Shown here in pieces: positions 16,569 to 25,852 of a stretch of 27,857 bases of DNA. Each line of letters starts with the position of its first letter. Positions within the stretch are counted from its first letter, which is position 1. Origin of the DNA: Candidatus Opimibacter skivensis (lineage in GTDB: Bacteria; Bacteroidota; Bacteroidia; Chitinophagales; Saprospiraceae); the NCBI GenBank assembly GCA_016721905.1, contig JADKHH010000011.1, forward strand, positions 1 through 27,857, in the 5' to 3' direction. Under the pieces are notes generated by a model that was not told the DNA's origin, searched no databases, and saw only the letters and a program-made list of their open reading frames with translations. The position numbers were made by a program, and so were the translations under genes.

Positions 16569-19500
16569 ATGAAATCAATAAAGAATATAGGTACGCTCAA
16601 GTTGCATTCATTTTTCTCCAGTGTATACTTTCTTATTAATCTATTCTTCCTTTGCGCCACGCCTCTTCTGGCCCAAACTTGCTTTCCTGATGGTATTCGT
16701 TTCACAAGCCAAAATGAAATTGATAATTTTGCTATTGAATACCCGGGATGCTTCGCCATCGAAGGTTCACTCATCATAGGTGACCCGGATTATCCTTATG
16801 ATGATTCGGATATTCAGAACCTGGATGGACTCTCTCAAATAACAGCTATCAGTGGTAACATTGTCATTTCAGGCAATGAATTTTTGACCAGTATTGATGG
16901 TCTCCAAAATCTGACCATCATCAAGGGTGATCTGGAAATCAATTCAAACAAAATATTAAGTTCCGTCAGAGGACTGGAAAATATTAAGGAGATAATGGGG
17001 TCATTGATCCTGTCCTTTAATTGTTCGTGCCTGCAGTTATTTGGTCTTGAAAATCTGGAGGTCATCCGGGGAGATTTTGAAATCAAGTATGGAAGTTTTA
17101 ATGGGCTATTTCCCTTGAATAAAATAGATTCGATCTATGGCGACTTTCGGGCTGAAAATTCGAGTTTTACAAACTTTGTTGGAGTCAATTCATTGAGATA
17201 CCTGGGAGGAACACTAGTTCTTTCTTCTACCCAGGTAGAAAATTTCACTGGACTTGAAAACCTGACTGAGTTGGGTGGGCTGTATTTGTATCGCAATGAC
17301 AATGTTGGTATGACTGGCCTCCATAATGTTACCATCATCCATGATGATCTCTACCTTTCGGAAAATGATAATGTATCACTGAGTCCATTAGGAAATACAC
17401 TGAGTACAATAGGTGGCGACTTGTATGTAAACATGTCCAATGCAGGCACCCAATTTCTGACTGCATTGAAGCGAATTGGGGGTTCCTTATTCTATTTAAG
17501 AAACCACCTGGCAAGTTCTTTTTCCGGACCTCCTAATCTTGAATACCTGGGCGGATGGTTGAACATTTATCAAAATAATCTGATGACTTCGATTTCCGGG
17601 TTTCCCAAATTAGATACGATTGGAGGCACAGTGCACATTTACCTATTGCCCCAACTCAAATCAATATCCATTTTCCCCAATCTCAAGGTATTATCAGGAG
17701 AATATTTTGTACAAACAAATAAAAAGTTAGAAACTATAATCAATCTCGATCACCTGAAAGTTTTGGGAGGCCTTATCATTGAATCCAATGATATACTCTC
17801 TAATGTTCCAGAGTTCCCCATACTGGAGGAATTAAACGGACAAGTCAAAATCACATTTAACGACAAGATCAAGATCGTTCGATTGCCCCACAGTATAATT
17901 CGTATGCCCGGCACTATCGAATTCTTTGGAAACGACATACTCAAATCAGTCACCGGATTTAACAATCTCACTTCAATTGGAGGTGATTTTCTTTTTTGGC
18001 TTAATTCAAACATAGATACTATTGCTGCCTTTGAAAGCCTCGATAGTGTGGGAGGCGAGCTTTACGTTGAACTGAGTCAAGCCATCAGTGATTTTCCCCG
18101 CAATAACAGGTTTGAATTCATAGGGGGAGATATCTCGCTACACCAATTGAATATTGTGGATCTGAGTTGTCTGCAGGAGTTAGATAGTATACCTGGATCC
18201 TTATCTATAAGTATTTGCCATAACATGACAAGTTTACTTGGAATTGAAGATCTAATTTCACTTGGAGGGCTCAGTCTGGCCACATTAAGGAAGTTACCAA
18301 ATTTGAATGACCTTGAAAACCTTACATGGTTAGGTGGTGAATTGAGCATCACGAATTGTGATTCACTCTCGAATATAGATGCGCTGGAAGGGATTACCTC
18401 CATTGAAGGTCGCCTTCACTTTTCTTCTAATGATCATCTTGAAAACATTCAGGGTGTTCGTCATATTGATCCAGAAAACATTCTGGCAGAATATCCAGGA
18501 TTTAATGACATTGAAATTTATAATAATCCGAAACTAAGTGTATGTAATCTGCCAAACATCTGCTCTGCTGTAAGAGATTATAAACGATCATTTCAAATAG
18601 AACAAAATGCGCCTGGCTGTGATGACGTCAGGGAACTGGATTGCAAGGATTATGGATTTTCCGGTACAGTGTATTTTGACAGCAATCAAAATAAGATACA
18701 AGATATTAATGAGCATGGAGTTCCAGGAGTTAAGGTAACCCTTCAACCAGGACAAAGAAGTGTCGATACCAATGAAGAAGGCAATTTTCTCGTGCTAGCG
18801 AGTGAAGAAGAAGCTCAGGTTTTAAAGATGGAATCTCCGGAGAATTGGTTACTTACCACTGATTCCAGTCAGTACACGCGGTTATTCTTTGCAGGTTCAG
18901 CTTCTAATAGTGATTTGGACTTTGGTATATCAACTGATATAAATAAAAATGACCTCTCAGTCAATCTTTCATCAGATGCGACACGCTGTAATGAAACAGT
19001 CACGTTTTACATACGGTATCAAAATTCCGGCACCACACCATTGAAGGGGCGGATTAAACTTGTTTTCAATGATGACGTTTCGTACTCAACAGCAACACAA
19101 TCCCCTTTCAATTCACAATATCAGAGCCCGAACCTCATATACCAGTGGCGATTTGATACACTGCAGCCTTTTGATTTTGTAGATATTAAAGTGTACCTCA
19201 GAATGCCTTCTCAGTTGCATGCCGGAGAAGTATATGATTTCAATCTCATCGCCCTCATCGATTCAGCAGGAAATGAAGTCATAAAAGATGTATTTGTTTA
19301 TTCGCCAACGATTGTATGCTCATTTGACCCGAATGACAAAATTGTAACTCCTCCGGGTGTTCGTCAAGAAAATTTCACACTGCTGGACGAAAAGTTGACC
19401 TATACCATCAGATTTCAAAATACAGGCAACGCACATGCAGTGGATATTACATTGCTGGACACGATCGATGCCAGCATGGACTTGACCACATTGAAAGTTG

Positions 19501-20347
19501 TTAATAGCAGCTTTCCAGTTTATACAACGATCGATGGGCAGGCCGTAATGTTCTTTTTTGAGAATATCTGGCTACCGGACAGTCTGTCCAATGAATCTGA
19601 TAGTCATGGATTTGTAACTTACGAGATCTCTCCTATAAACGGTATGGCAGATTTTACCGAGGTAAAAAATGAGGCTAATATTATTTTTGACTTTAATGAT
19701 CCGATCCTTACAAATGAAACACTAAATACTTTTGTAGAGGAGATTTGTAATGATAGGTTCTTCGAAATAGACACCGTCATTTGTGACGGGACATCGTATG
19801 CTGGTTATACGGCCACGGGTGTATACAGTGATACGATTAAAATCGGCAGTACCTGTGATTCCATTTCATGGGTAGATCTAACGGTCATCCAGGTTGCCAC
19901 CAGCTTAGATTCAGTTATAGTATGTGAAGGCTCTTCAGTGGTCATTCATGGCAAGGAATATATAGCAGAAACAACCGGTTATATCGCAGACACTTTATAT
20001 TCCGTAGAAGGGTGTCCGCAGGACATCGACTCGGTGTATGTTAATGTGCTTCCGCTGGGTTGCCTCCATGTCTTACGAATGTAAATGAGCCTTCGAATCT
20101 GGCTTTTAGGGTCTATCCTAATCCGATTTCCGCAAATGGCAAACTCCAGATAGAATTGCAAGAGAAAAATAACCCAATAGATGTCATCCTAATGATCAGG
20201 GATGCACACGGGAGAATGGTAAAGACATCTAAGCATTTGTCAACAAAATCTTTTACCCAGGAGTTGTCAGATATGGGACCTGGTCTGTACACTTTGATTA
20301 TTTACACCAATGTGACATATCAAATTGAGAAAATAGTAATTCAGTGA
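16569..20347 (+). pseudogene. Giant leucine-rich-repeat-like surface protein; T9SS domain split off by a frameshift
   Basis: The main frame (16569-20084) encodes 1171 aa. It begins with a long signal peptide ending near LLAQ36. Residues about 75-660 are some two dozen solenoid repeats of the type 'L..L..IGGDLYI..N..L..I.GL', resembling receptor L-domain or bacterial LRR arrays. Residues about 695-795 are an SdrD B-like domain (GTVYFDSNQNKIQDINEHGV, PGVKVTL). About 800-910 is a DUF11-like strand domain, and about 917-1055 (CSFDPNDKIV, YTIRFQNTGNAHAVDITLLD, NEANIIFDFNDPI) is the DUF7619-like module often found before T9SS domains. The frame then stops at 20084, but the next frame carries FRVYPNPISANGKLQI, IRDAHGRMVK and GPGLYTLIIY to 20347, a type-A sorting domain. 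One missing base near 20065 would restore it. As written, the protein would be exported to the periplasm but not sorted. A sequencing error is possible. Confidence 0.85.
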
Positions 20348-20470
20348 AAATTATTATGACCCTGAAGTAGTTGCTGTCCATTGCATCGAGCTATGGAGAC
20401 ACCAGATAGCGCCCAGGCTATTGCTTTTTGTTGACTGGTTTAAAAAGGCCTTAATTCCTCTTCTTCAAAT

Positions 20471-20524
20471 CGCCCTTTCAGGGTTTAATCATATAAGCGG
20501 AATTCTCAAAGCCCTGAAAGGGCG
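20471..20524. repeat. REP-like long hairpin, 13-bp perfect arms
   Basis: CGCCCTTTCAGGG (20471-20483) and CCCTGAAAGGGCG (20512-20524) are perfect inverse complements separated by 28 bases. The CCCTGAAAGGGC core is a sequence I associate with abundant interspersed palindromes in Bacteroidota. It lies between two convergent genes, in a 287-bp gap with no gene. It could act as a two-way terminator or simply be an inserted palindrome. Confidence 0.7.
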
Positions 20525-20534
20525 AACAATTAGG

Positions 20535-20552
20535 AAAGGGGTTTAGCCCTTT
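20535..20552. terminator. Second hairpin in the convergent gap
   Basis: AAAGGG (20535-20540), loop GTTTAG, and CCCTTT (20547-20552) form a 6-bp stem followed by ATTTAG. It is close to the larger palindrome and between the ends of two convergent genes, so it fits a bidirectional terminator. The T-tract is poor. Confidence 0.4.
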
Positions 20553-20634
20553 ATTTAGTAGAAATCCTTTATGATTTAACCACTTTTGAATATGCGATCC
20601 CTGATGACTGTAAATAACAGTCCGCCTGTGACAC

Positions 20635-21582
20635 TCATTCACAAATAATCTTCCCCGTCCTGATTAAACGACCCTCCTGTTCTACCCGCCAAAAGTAGAT
20701 GCCTGGTGTACTTAATTGTCCTGTGGAATTTAGTTCCGTCAATTTAAAAGATTGCGTTACTTGCCCTATGCTGTTGACGATGGTACAGGTAGCATTCAAC
20801 AACTCTTCACCGATTGTAATTACAAAGAGGCCTTGTGTTGGATTGGGGCTGATCGTCAATGTTTGATCAGTCCAAACTGGATCAACGGCCGAAATAAAAT
20901 CGATAAACGGACACTCCCCGTCGTATGGAGCATAAATACTATCCTGATACTGAAAGCAGCGCAGTGCTGTAGAGAAAACTCCTCCACCTAGCCAGCCATA
21001 TTCCGGTTGATAGTACGCAAGGCCATTGCTACCGCCCATTCCTTCCAGAACATAGTTGAAGAATTCAATGTAGGGATCACTTACATCGGTCAGGAAAAAT
21101 CGCTTTACTGCTATCCCGAATAGACTCACCGTGTCAATAGATCGAATGATGGTAGTTGGGAAGTGCTGCGACTGCATAGGTGTGGTGTCACCTAACTGCA
21201 AATCAAAGTCATAGATCAATCTTTCACTGGAATCTATTGATGGCAAGTAATAAACGCTTTTTAGCAGGGTATCATAGCGGAGGAAGGTAGGACCGATACT
21301 GTCATACGAATTGAATGTTAACATACCGGGAAAGGTGTATACGTTTAAAATGTTATGCCGCGTCGTATACATCTTGAAATACGAAAGCCCACTAATCAAC
21401 GTGTCCCCATGTAAAATATTCTGCTCATCAGTGCTGTGAAAGAGTTGCTGGCCCGGCTCCCCAGACTCATGCGTGTGATAAACCCATCGCGATCCATCGG
21501 CAAAATAATTTGGAGTTTGCGCGAAGCAAAGATTGGTCAGGAGGGAGAAAAGCAGGATGGTAATCAGTCGAAGGTGATCCAT
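20635..21582 (-). CDS. Secreted protein with T9SS type-A sorting domain, unknown body
   Basis: This 315-aa protein has a signal peptide MDHLRLITILLFSLLTNLCF ending at AQ22. The body, from GSRWVYHTHESGEPGQQ to about residue 225, is of a kind common in Bacteroidota T9SS cargo: WVY near the N-terminus, repeated Y/F-rich strands, an aromatic GYGW-like EYGWLGGG motif. It has no known activity. The C-terminus (about 240-315) is a sorting domain: LTISPNPTQGLFVITIG, TIVNSIGQVTQSF, PGIYFWRVEQEGRL. Two Cys near the body-CTD junction (CFQYQDSIYAPYDGEC) may form a disulfide. The gene is complete with an ATG start. It follows the 236-aa unknown gene by 73 bp on the same strand and may be co-transcribed with it. 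Confidence 0.87.
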   Translation of the reverse strand: MDHLRLITILLFSLLTNLCFAQTPNYFADGSRWVYHTHESGEPGQQLFHSTDEQNILHGDTLISGLSYFKMYTTRHNILNVYTFPGMLTFNSYDSIGPTFLRYDTLLKSVYYLPSIDSSERLIYDFDLQLGDTTPMQSQHFPTTIIRSIDTVSLFGIAVKRFFLTDVSDPYIEFFNYVLEGMGGSNGLAYYQPEYGWLGGGVFSTALRCFQYQDSIYAPYDGECPFIDFISAVDPVWTDQTLTISPNPTQGLFVITIGEELLNATCTIVNSIGQVTQSFKLTELNSTGQLSTPGIYFWRVEQEGRLIRTGKIICE

Positions 21583-21655
21583 GCTTTAAATATAAGGAAT
21601 TCATTGTTCAAGTAAGTGTCCCTAATGATGGGGACCATCCATGGGATGATCCCTC

Positions 21656-22366
21656 TCACTCTTCCCAAAGTACAATAAACTTGATGATCCTGGGAATTCC
21701 ATTCTCGTTTTTCATCAGGACGAGAAGTCCGCCTCCGGAAGGTCCAAGACCACGACTTTCATCGCTAATTCTATAATGGAACCCACATTCCACAAGGCAA
21801 TACTTGTTTGTTTTATCCCACAACACCCCCGAAAAGGCGAGATGAGCTTTAATGGCATACTTATAGATTTCTACATTTTCCTTATTGGATGGCTTAGTAG
21901 CATAAGGACCGATACTGCCCTTTTTCATTATGGCACCTGAGAGCTCATTCAACTTATGAATCTCTGGATAACTCTCCAGTTCAATGTAATCCTGCAGTGT
22001 TTTATGCTTGTGTAATTGCGATGATTGAATTCTGCTTATCATATACAAACCATCTGGAAAATGAACCCTCTGTTTAAAGAGTCTGGCCTCCTGAATATTT
22101 ATGCTGTCAGACTCAATTACAAAATCAAGGGCACTTATTTTTTCATCTTCGTACGTTTCAGGATTAAAGACCAGAAGGCTGTCAAGTGGATTTTGACTGT
22201 ACTCATGCGTCTCGATATGCTGCAAATGAGGATAGTAAAAGTCGAACTCATTACATGTAACCAGCGAATCCAGAATAGTTAAATACACGACCTCATCAAC
22301 AGGCTTTTGAGCATTGGCAAAGGTCAAGGGAATCAATGCCAATAAAGTGCTTAAGTGTCTCATCAT
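21656..22366 (-). CDS. Exported hypothetical protein
   Basis: This 236-aa protein starts at tandem ATG codons (22366 or 22363). The first 19 residues, MMRHLSTLLALIPLTFANA, are a signal peptide cut before QKPVDE. I do not recognise the mature part. It has an acidic N-terminal half with a Tyr/His-rich stretch (FDFYYPHLQHIETHEYSQNP) and a C-terminal half with KYCLVECGFHYRISDESRGL, then GPSGGGLLVLMKNENGIPRI, and a terminal hydrophobic strand KFIVLWEE. The single Cys pair may form a disulfide. It lacks a sorting domain and lipobox, so it is probably periplasmic. Its neighbours suggest no pathway. Confidence 0.72.
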   Translation of the reverse strand: MMRHLSTLLALIPLTFANAQKPVDEVVYLTILDSLVTCNEFDFYYPHLQHIETHEYSQNPLDSLLVFNPETYEDEKISALDFVIESDSINIQEARLFKQRVHFPDGLYMISRIQSSQLHKHKTLQDYIELESYPEIHKLNELSGAIMKKGSIGPYATKPSNKENVEIYKYAIKAHLAFSGVLWDKTNKYCLVECGFHYRISDESRGLGPSGGGLLVLMKNENGIPRIIKFIVLWEE

Positions 22367-22502
22367 GTTTGTTTGAGATTGGTAACACTAAAGGATGCGC
22401 GAAGACAAGCCAACTCAATTTACGACTTTCTCCATGGCCCTAAATCCAAATTTATAGGTTTCCCTGGGTCGCAATAGCCGGGCAGATAGTGATTGCCTGC
22501 TA

Positions 22503-23000
22503 TTATCCGGCGTTGCCAGCCAATACCCTTTCCAGGTTATGCAAGCTCATCGTAAATCCTTCCTTGAAGCCCATCTCAATCATCTTCTCCATACGTTCAA
22601 GAGATTCATTATAGATCGTAATATTGACTTTTGTCCTTCCGTTCTGCTCACTAAAAGTGTAATCCCAATCAGAACCCGGCAATACAGGGTTTTCATCTTT
22701 GTCTGCAAAAGCATTAAACAGTTTAAAATTGGTCTTTGGGCTAATGGATTTATATTCTTGAATTGCCCAGCGCTCTTGCCCTTCAGGGCTTACCATCGCA
22801 TAAACTCTGCGTCCGCCCACCTTAAAATCCATATACTTTGTTTTGGATGTCCAGGGTTTAGGTGCCACCCATTGGTCAAGGATTTCTGATTTGGTAAAGG
22901 CATCCCATACCAGCGACAGGTCTGCATCAAATTCTCTTGATATGAATACTGTTTTCGCTGTTTTGTCAACGGTAAAGTCAAAAAGTAAATCGTTGTTCAT
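22503..23000 (-). CDS. SRPBCC-fold protein, AHSA1-like
   Basis: This 165-aa cytosolic protein belongs to the START/Bet v1-like superfamily, Aha1 C-terminal branch (AHSA1 domain, PF08327). Family marks are ISREFDADLSLVWDAFTKSE, ILDQWVAPKPW, MDFKVGGRRVYAMVSPEG, and the C-terminal helix GFKEGFTMSLHNLERVLAG. Its ATG overlaps the stop codon of the ArsR gene by four bases (ATGA), so the two are translationally coupled. ArsR-plus-SRPBCC operons are a frequent bacterial pairing, and the SRPBCC protein is thought to bind a small hydrophobic ligand. The ligand here is unknown. A role as an Hsp90 activator should not be assumed. Confidence 0.93.
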   Translation of the reverse strand: MNNDLLFDFTVDKTAKTVFISREFDADLSLVWDAFTKSEILDQWVAPKPWTSKTKYMDFKVGGRRVYAMVSPEGQERWAIQEYKSISPKTNFKLFNAFADKDENPVLPGSDWDYTFSEQNGRTKVNITIYNESLERMEKMIEMGFKEGFTMSLHNLERVLAGNAG

Positions 23001-23317
23001 TTTTTCTGTTTTTTAAGGGTGGATAATACATCGTCAAGTTGATTAAACCGGGTTTCCCAGCTTTTCCTGAATTGGGCTAACCAATGGTCAAACTCCTGCA
23101 TCTTCTTTGGATTGAAGTGATAGTAGATTTCCCTACCCGACTGCTCAGGGATAATCAATTCGCATTCGTGCAATACTTTAATATGCTTTGATACAGCTTG
23201 CCGGCTCATATCAAATTTCTCCGCCATGGCCGTGGGGGTTAATGCCTGGATGGCAATGAAGGTCAAAATGGCCCTGCGGGTAGGGTCAGCAATGGCCTGG
23301 AATATGTCTTGCTTCAT
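22997..23317 (-). CDS. ArsR-family transcriptional regulator
   Basis: With the ATG at 23317 the protein has 106 aa; a TTG at 23365 is in frame but would place the start inside the operator-like repeats, so it is rejected. It is a winged helix-turn-helix protein: IFQAIADPTRRAILTFIA, then TPTAMAEKFDMSRQAVSKHI (recognition helix), KVLHECELIIPEQSGREIYY (wing), and a C-terminal helix pair. The ELCVCDL-type metal-binding motif of true metalloregulators is absent, so it belongs to the SdpR-like group paired with SRPBCC proteins. It should repress its own operon. The stop codon overlaps the SRPBCC start. Confidence 0.93.
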   Translation of the reverse strand: MKQDIFQAIADPTRRAILTFIAIQALTPTAMAEKFDMSRQAVSKHIKVLHECELIIPEQSGREIYYHFNPKKMQEFDHWLAQFRKSWETRFNQLDDVLSTLKKQKK

Positions 23318-23335
23318 ATGTGAATATTTAAATAC

Positions 23336-23377
23336 GCAACTTTCAGGTTGCAAATATATACGCAACTTTTGAGTTGC
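23336..23377 (-). promoter_or_regulatory. Twin palindromic operators upstream of the ArsR gene
   Basis: Two 16-bp palindromes with the same arms, GCAAC-N6-GTTGC, lie at 23336-23351 (GCAACTTTCAGGTTGC) and 23362-23377 (GCAACTTTTGAGTTGC). Their centres are 26 bp apart. Each is preceded by TACGC... or ACGC, so they are also direct repeats. They end 19 bases from the ATG, where they would block promoter or start access. This layout is typical of an autoregulated dimeric HTH repressor. The site has not been tested. Confidence 0.65.
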
Positions 23378-23435
23378 GCAAATTTATTTGAAACTAATTT
23401 TTTGGTAAACGGTCGGAATGTGGCAGTGGGATGGT

Positions 23436-24074
23436 TTAACGATTCGAAGCCCTCATCGCGGAGACGGATGGCCACCACACTAAAAGGAACTCGGTCAGCA
23501 TGAGTGGATACACCCAACACATCCATTCGTACACGGTAAACTGTACTTCCTCATTCTCTATAAAATTGAATAGCCCAGTAAATTCATTGATTAAAGGGAG
23601 CAGTCTGATAAAAACAAAAGCTAATCCACACACATAGGAGCGTATCATAAACTGTCGATGTAGCTTAAAGTTCTTCTTTAGGGCAAACCAGAAAGCTATA
23701 ATCGTTGTAAAAAGCCAAATGATGGCCAGCAGCCCCAGCGATGGTACAGAACCAGGTAACGGATAATTGGAGAGCAAATAAAAAACCATCAGTGCCGAAA
23801 TAACAGAACCTCCGATGTAGAACTTTCCAGCTAATCGATGCCAACGCCTGAAACGATTTCTGAAATAGGACCAAAATTGAAGCGGGCCCAAAATCAGGGT
23901 GCAGGTAGCACCTGAAAAATGTACAATAAACCACCATTTTCCAGCCTCTTGTCTCGGACCCAGCGTTCCGTTGAAATAGGGGACGACACTATTTAAATAA
24001 AATAAAATGGATACAACCAGGACCGTCATCCAAAATACAATCGTGAGCATTTTTTTATAAAAGTTGGTTTTCAT
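23436..24074 (-). CDS. DUF2306 family membrane protein
   Basis: This 212-aa protein has about six membrane segments. An N-terminal anchor, MLTIVFWMTVLVVSILFYL, is followed by the family marks: FIVHFSGATCTLILGPLQFW, RRWHRLAGKFYIGG and the later LKKNFKLHRQFMIRSYVCGL. These fit DUF2306 (PF10067), whose paired helix-end histidines resemble those of cytochrome b561-like heme proteins; heme binding here is inference. The ATG start at 24074 is clear. Downstream, on the same strand, come the ArsR operators, so it is not part of that operon in an obvious way. The gene 129 bp upstream encodes a protein with a related histidine layout. Confidence 0.85.
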   Translation of the reverse strand: MKTNFYKKMLTIVFWMTVLVVSILFYLNSVVPYFNGTLGPRQEAGKWWFIVHFSGATCTLILGPLQFWSYFRNRFRRWHRLAGKFYIGGSVISALMVFYLLSNYPLPGSVPSLGLLAIIWLFTTIIAFWFALKKNFKLHRQFMIRSYVCGLAFVFIRLLPLINEFTGLFNFIENEEVQFTVYEWMCWVYPLMLTEFLLVWWPSVSAMRASNR

Positions 24075-24202
24075 TTTTCCGGGTAGTACTTAAGAATATC
24101 CTGCTTTCAGTATTGACAATCCTGCCTAATGCCGACCTCGGCTTTTACATTCCAGTCCTCCGATGACGACCGTCCCATTCCGATGCTGAAATGTACATAA
24201 TC

Positions 24203-24913
24203 TCAACCTGTACTTCTCGTCCCATGCTGTTTTCGTATCCCGGTGGAAATCAAGATGATGAAAAGGATAAGAAAGCTGGCTAGAAACGCAAAGACCTGGT
24301 TTAATGTACCAACCGTCTCCGTGAGTCGCTCGATTTGGTTGTGTTCGGTGAGGAATTGTCTTATAAACTCATTTATATAAAAGAATAAACCTGCTAAGAG
24401 CATTGGCCATCCATTTCTAAGAGCCTTCAGGAAAAAAATAAGTCCTGCAACTACGCAAACATTACTCGCCGCGAAAGCAGCTTCCCCAAACCTGGAAAAA
24501 GTTTCCGGTCCTTCAATCCTGAATTGCGGTGCAAAACTAATCAGTGTAAAGAACAGCGCTATGCCCATGAACAATATAGCTGTGCTCAACATGAATGCTC
24601 CATGCAGTTTTCTATTTTTCTTAAAGATAAATGCCAGCGCTATAAAAAGTGCGGTTTCCAGAGTGACCATCACATTTTGCACAATCAGAAAATCACCCTT
24701 ACCTGATATCAATCCTTTGTGCGCTGAGTAGACAGATAAAAGTGTGGTCGTAGCCACTAACCAGGGACCCAAAAACAAAACGGACAGTCCAACTTTACGG
24801 TGATTCAAATACTTATTATTACTGATCAGGTTTAGTTGGTACAGCAACAAACCCAACCAAATCAGATTTGTTACTACATGAAGGTGGTGATGTAGGTTTG
24901 GACTTGAATCCAC
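24203..24913 (-). CDS. DUF2306-like polytopic membrane protein
   Basis: This 236-aa protein has about seven hydrophobic helices. The N-terminus is His-rich (PNLHHHLHVVTNLIW). Two motifs, YLNHRKVGLSVLFLG and FKKNRKLHGAFMLSTAILFM, match in place and pattern the HRLAGK and KKNFKLHRQFM motifs of the DUF2306 protein next door, so the two are probably distant relatives. A redox or heme role is possible but not shown. The start is a GTG placed directly after a stop codon; no ATG is available, so the N-terminus may be slightly truncated or the gene may have lost its original start. The 295-bp gap upstream (24914-25208) holds nothing I can name. Confidence 0.68.
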   Translation of the reverse strand: MDSSPNLHHHLHVVTNLIWLGLLLYQLNLISNNKYLNHRKVGLSVLFLGPWLVATTTLLSVYSAHKGLISGKGDFLIVQNVMVTLETALFIALAFIFKKNRKLHGAFMLSTAILFMGIALFFTLISFAPQFRIEGPETFSRFGEAAFAASNVCVVAGLIFFLKALRNGWPMLLAGLFFYINEFIRQFLTEHNQIERLTETVGTLNQVFAFLASFLILFIILISTGIRKQHGTRSTG

Positions 24914-25208
24914 TCAAAATAGATGTCCCAAAATCTGTGATACTTAATAGTATGACGATGATGATGGAGTGCGTATTCAAGGATATATTTTTTTCTCATA
25001 CTATAGATTTTGGGGTTGATGGCTATAAGGAGAGCTTGAAAAGGTAACCAGGCCGACACTGCTTGGGGCTGTCTCCGGGGCATCTTTGTCCAAATTTACG
25101 TTTTCATTTTCAGTGTGGATAGCCCAGTTTATGAGCATTCAATGTCACAGATCGCCAATTTGAATTTCCGCTTCTGTTTGATCCTCATTTATTTTGGAGA
25201 AAATTGAA

Positions 25209-25823
25209 TCATGATATTATTAGCTTTCCTAAAACATCTAACCATAGATATCCAACAATTCCACCCAAAAGGCCGGAGACTAAAAATGTTAAGCGTTGTT
25301 TCACTGGCACTACCTTAAAGGTAATTATTGTCAGAACCGTCCAACCAATTAACCCTGTAAATGTCAAAATTAGCCAATTAGATAAGCCCAGGTATTTAGC
25401 AAGTAGTATTTCATCTCCCCTACCGGAAAAATTGCCTCTCAATAGATAGCCTCCGATCCATGTCCATAAATTTTTGTCTGCCTCAACCAGAAGAGCGCAA
25501 TAAAAACCAAAAACCACTGCCATCCAGAAAGCGCAATTGACAGACTGAATGATTTGTGGTAAATTAATATCAACAATAGCCCAATTGAACCTGTCAGCAT
25601 GAAAGGTTCGAATAGGGCCTCCTGAAGTGATCCAAAATCCATCAGATGGTTTTCCATTAACGGGCCTTTTACTATACCCGTGGCACCATAATGGAAATCA
25701 AGGGTCATATCTCAAGAATTCTGCAACAACGTAGTGACCTAACTCATGAGTTAATGTCCCCATAACTGTTGCACATATGAAGGACAGGAATAACCAAATA
25801 AATAGCCTCATGTCTAAGTACAT
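25209..25823 (-). pseudogene. Frameshifted M50-like membrane zinc metalloprotease
   Basis: From the ATG at 25823 the frame reads a membrane helix, LFIWLFLSFICATVMG, followed directly by THELGHYVVAEFLRYD, a HExxH zinc site at the end of a membrane segment as in intramembrane or M50-type proteases. It then hits TGA at about 25702. The next frame continues DFHYGATGIVKG, FMLTGSIGLLLILIYH and WQWFLVFIALFWLRQ. A third frame finishes LWTWIGGYLLRGNFSGRGDE, WLILTFTGLIGWTV and LVSGLLGGIVGYLWLDVLGK. The second break fits loss of one A in the AAAAA run near 25477. About 205 aa when repaired. As written it is not functional. The alternative start at 25811 would not change this. Confidence 0.72.
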
Positions 25824-25852
25824 AATGACGATGATCAATTTGGTTATCAATA

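Noticed and set aside
20040..20110. Programmed ribosomal frameshift joining the giant protein to its T9SS domain
   Set aside because: No slippery heptamer or downstream stem is evident at the break, so mutation or sequence error is simpler.
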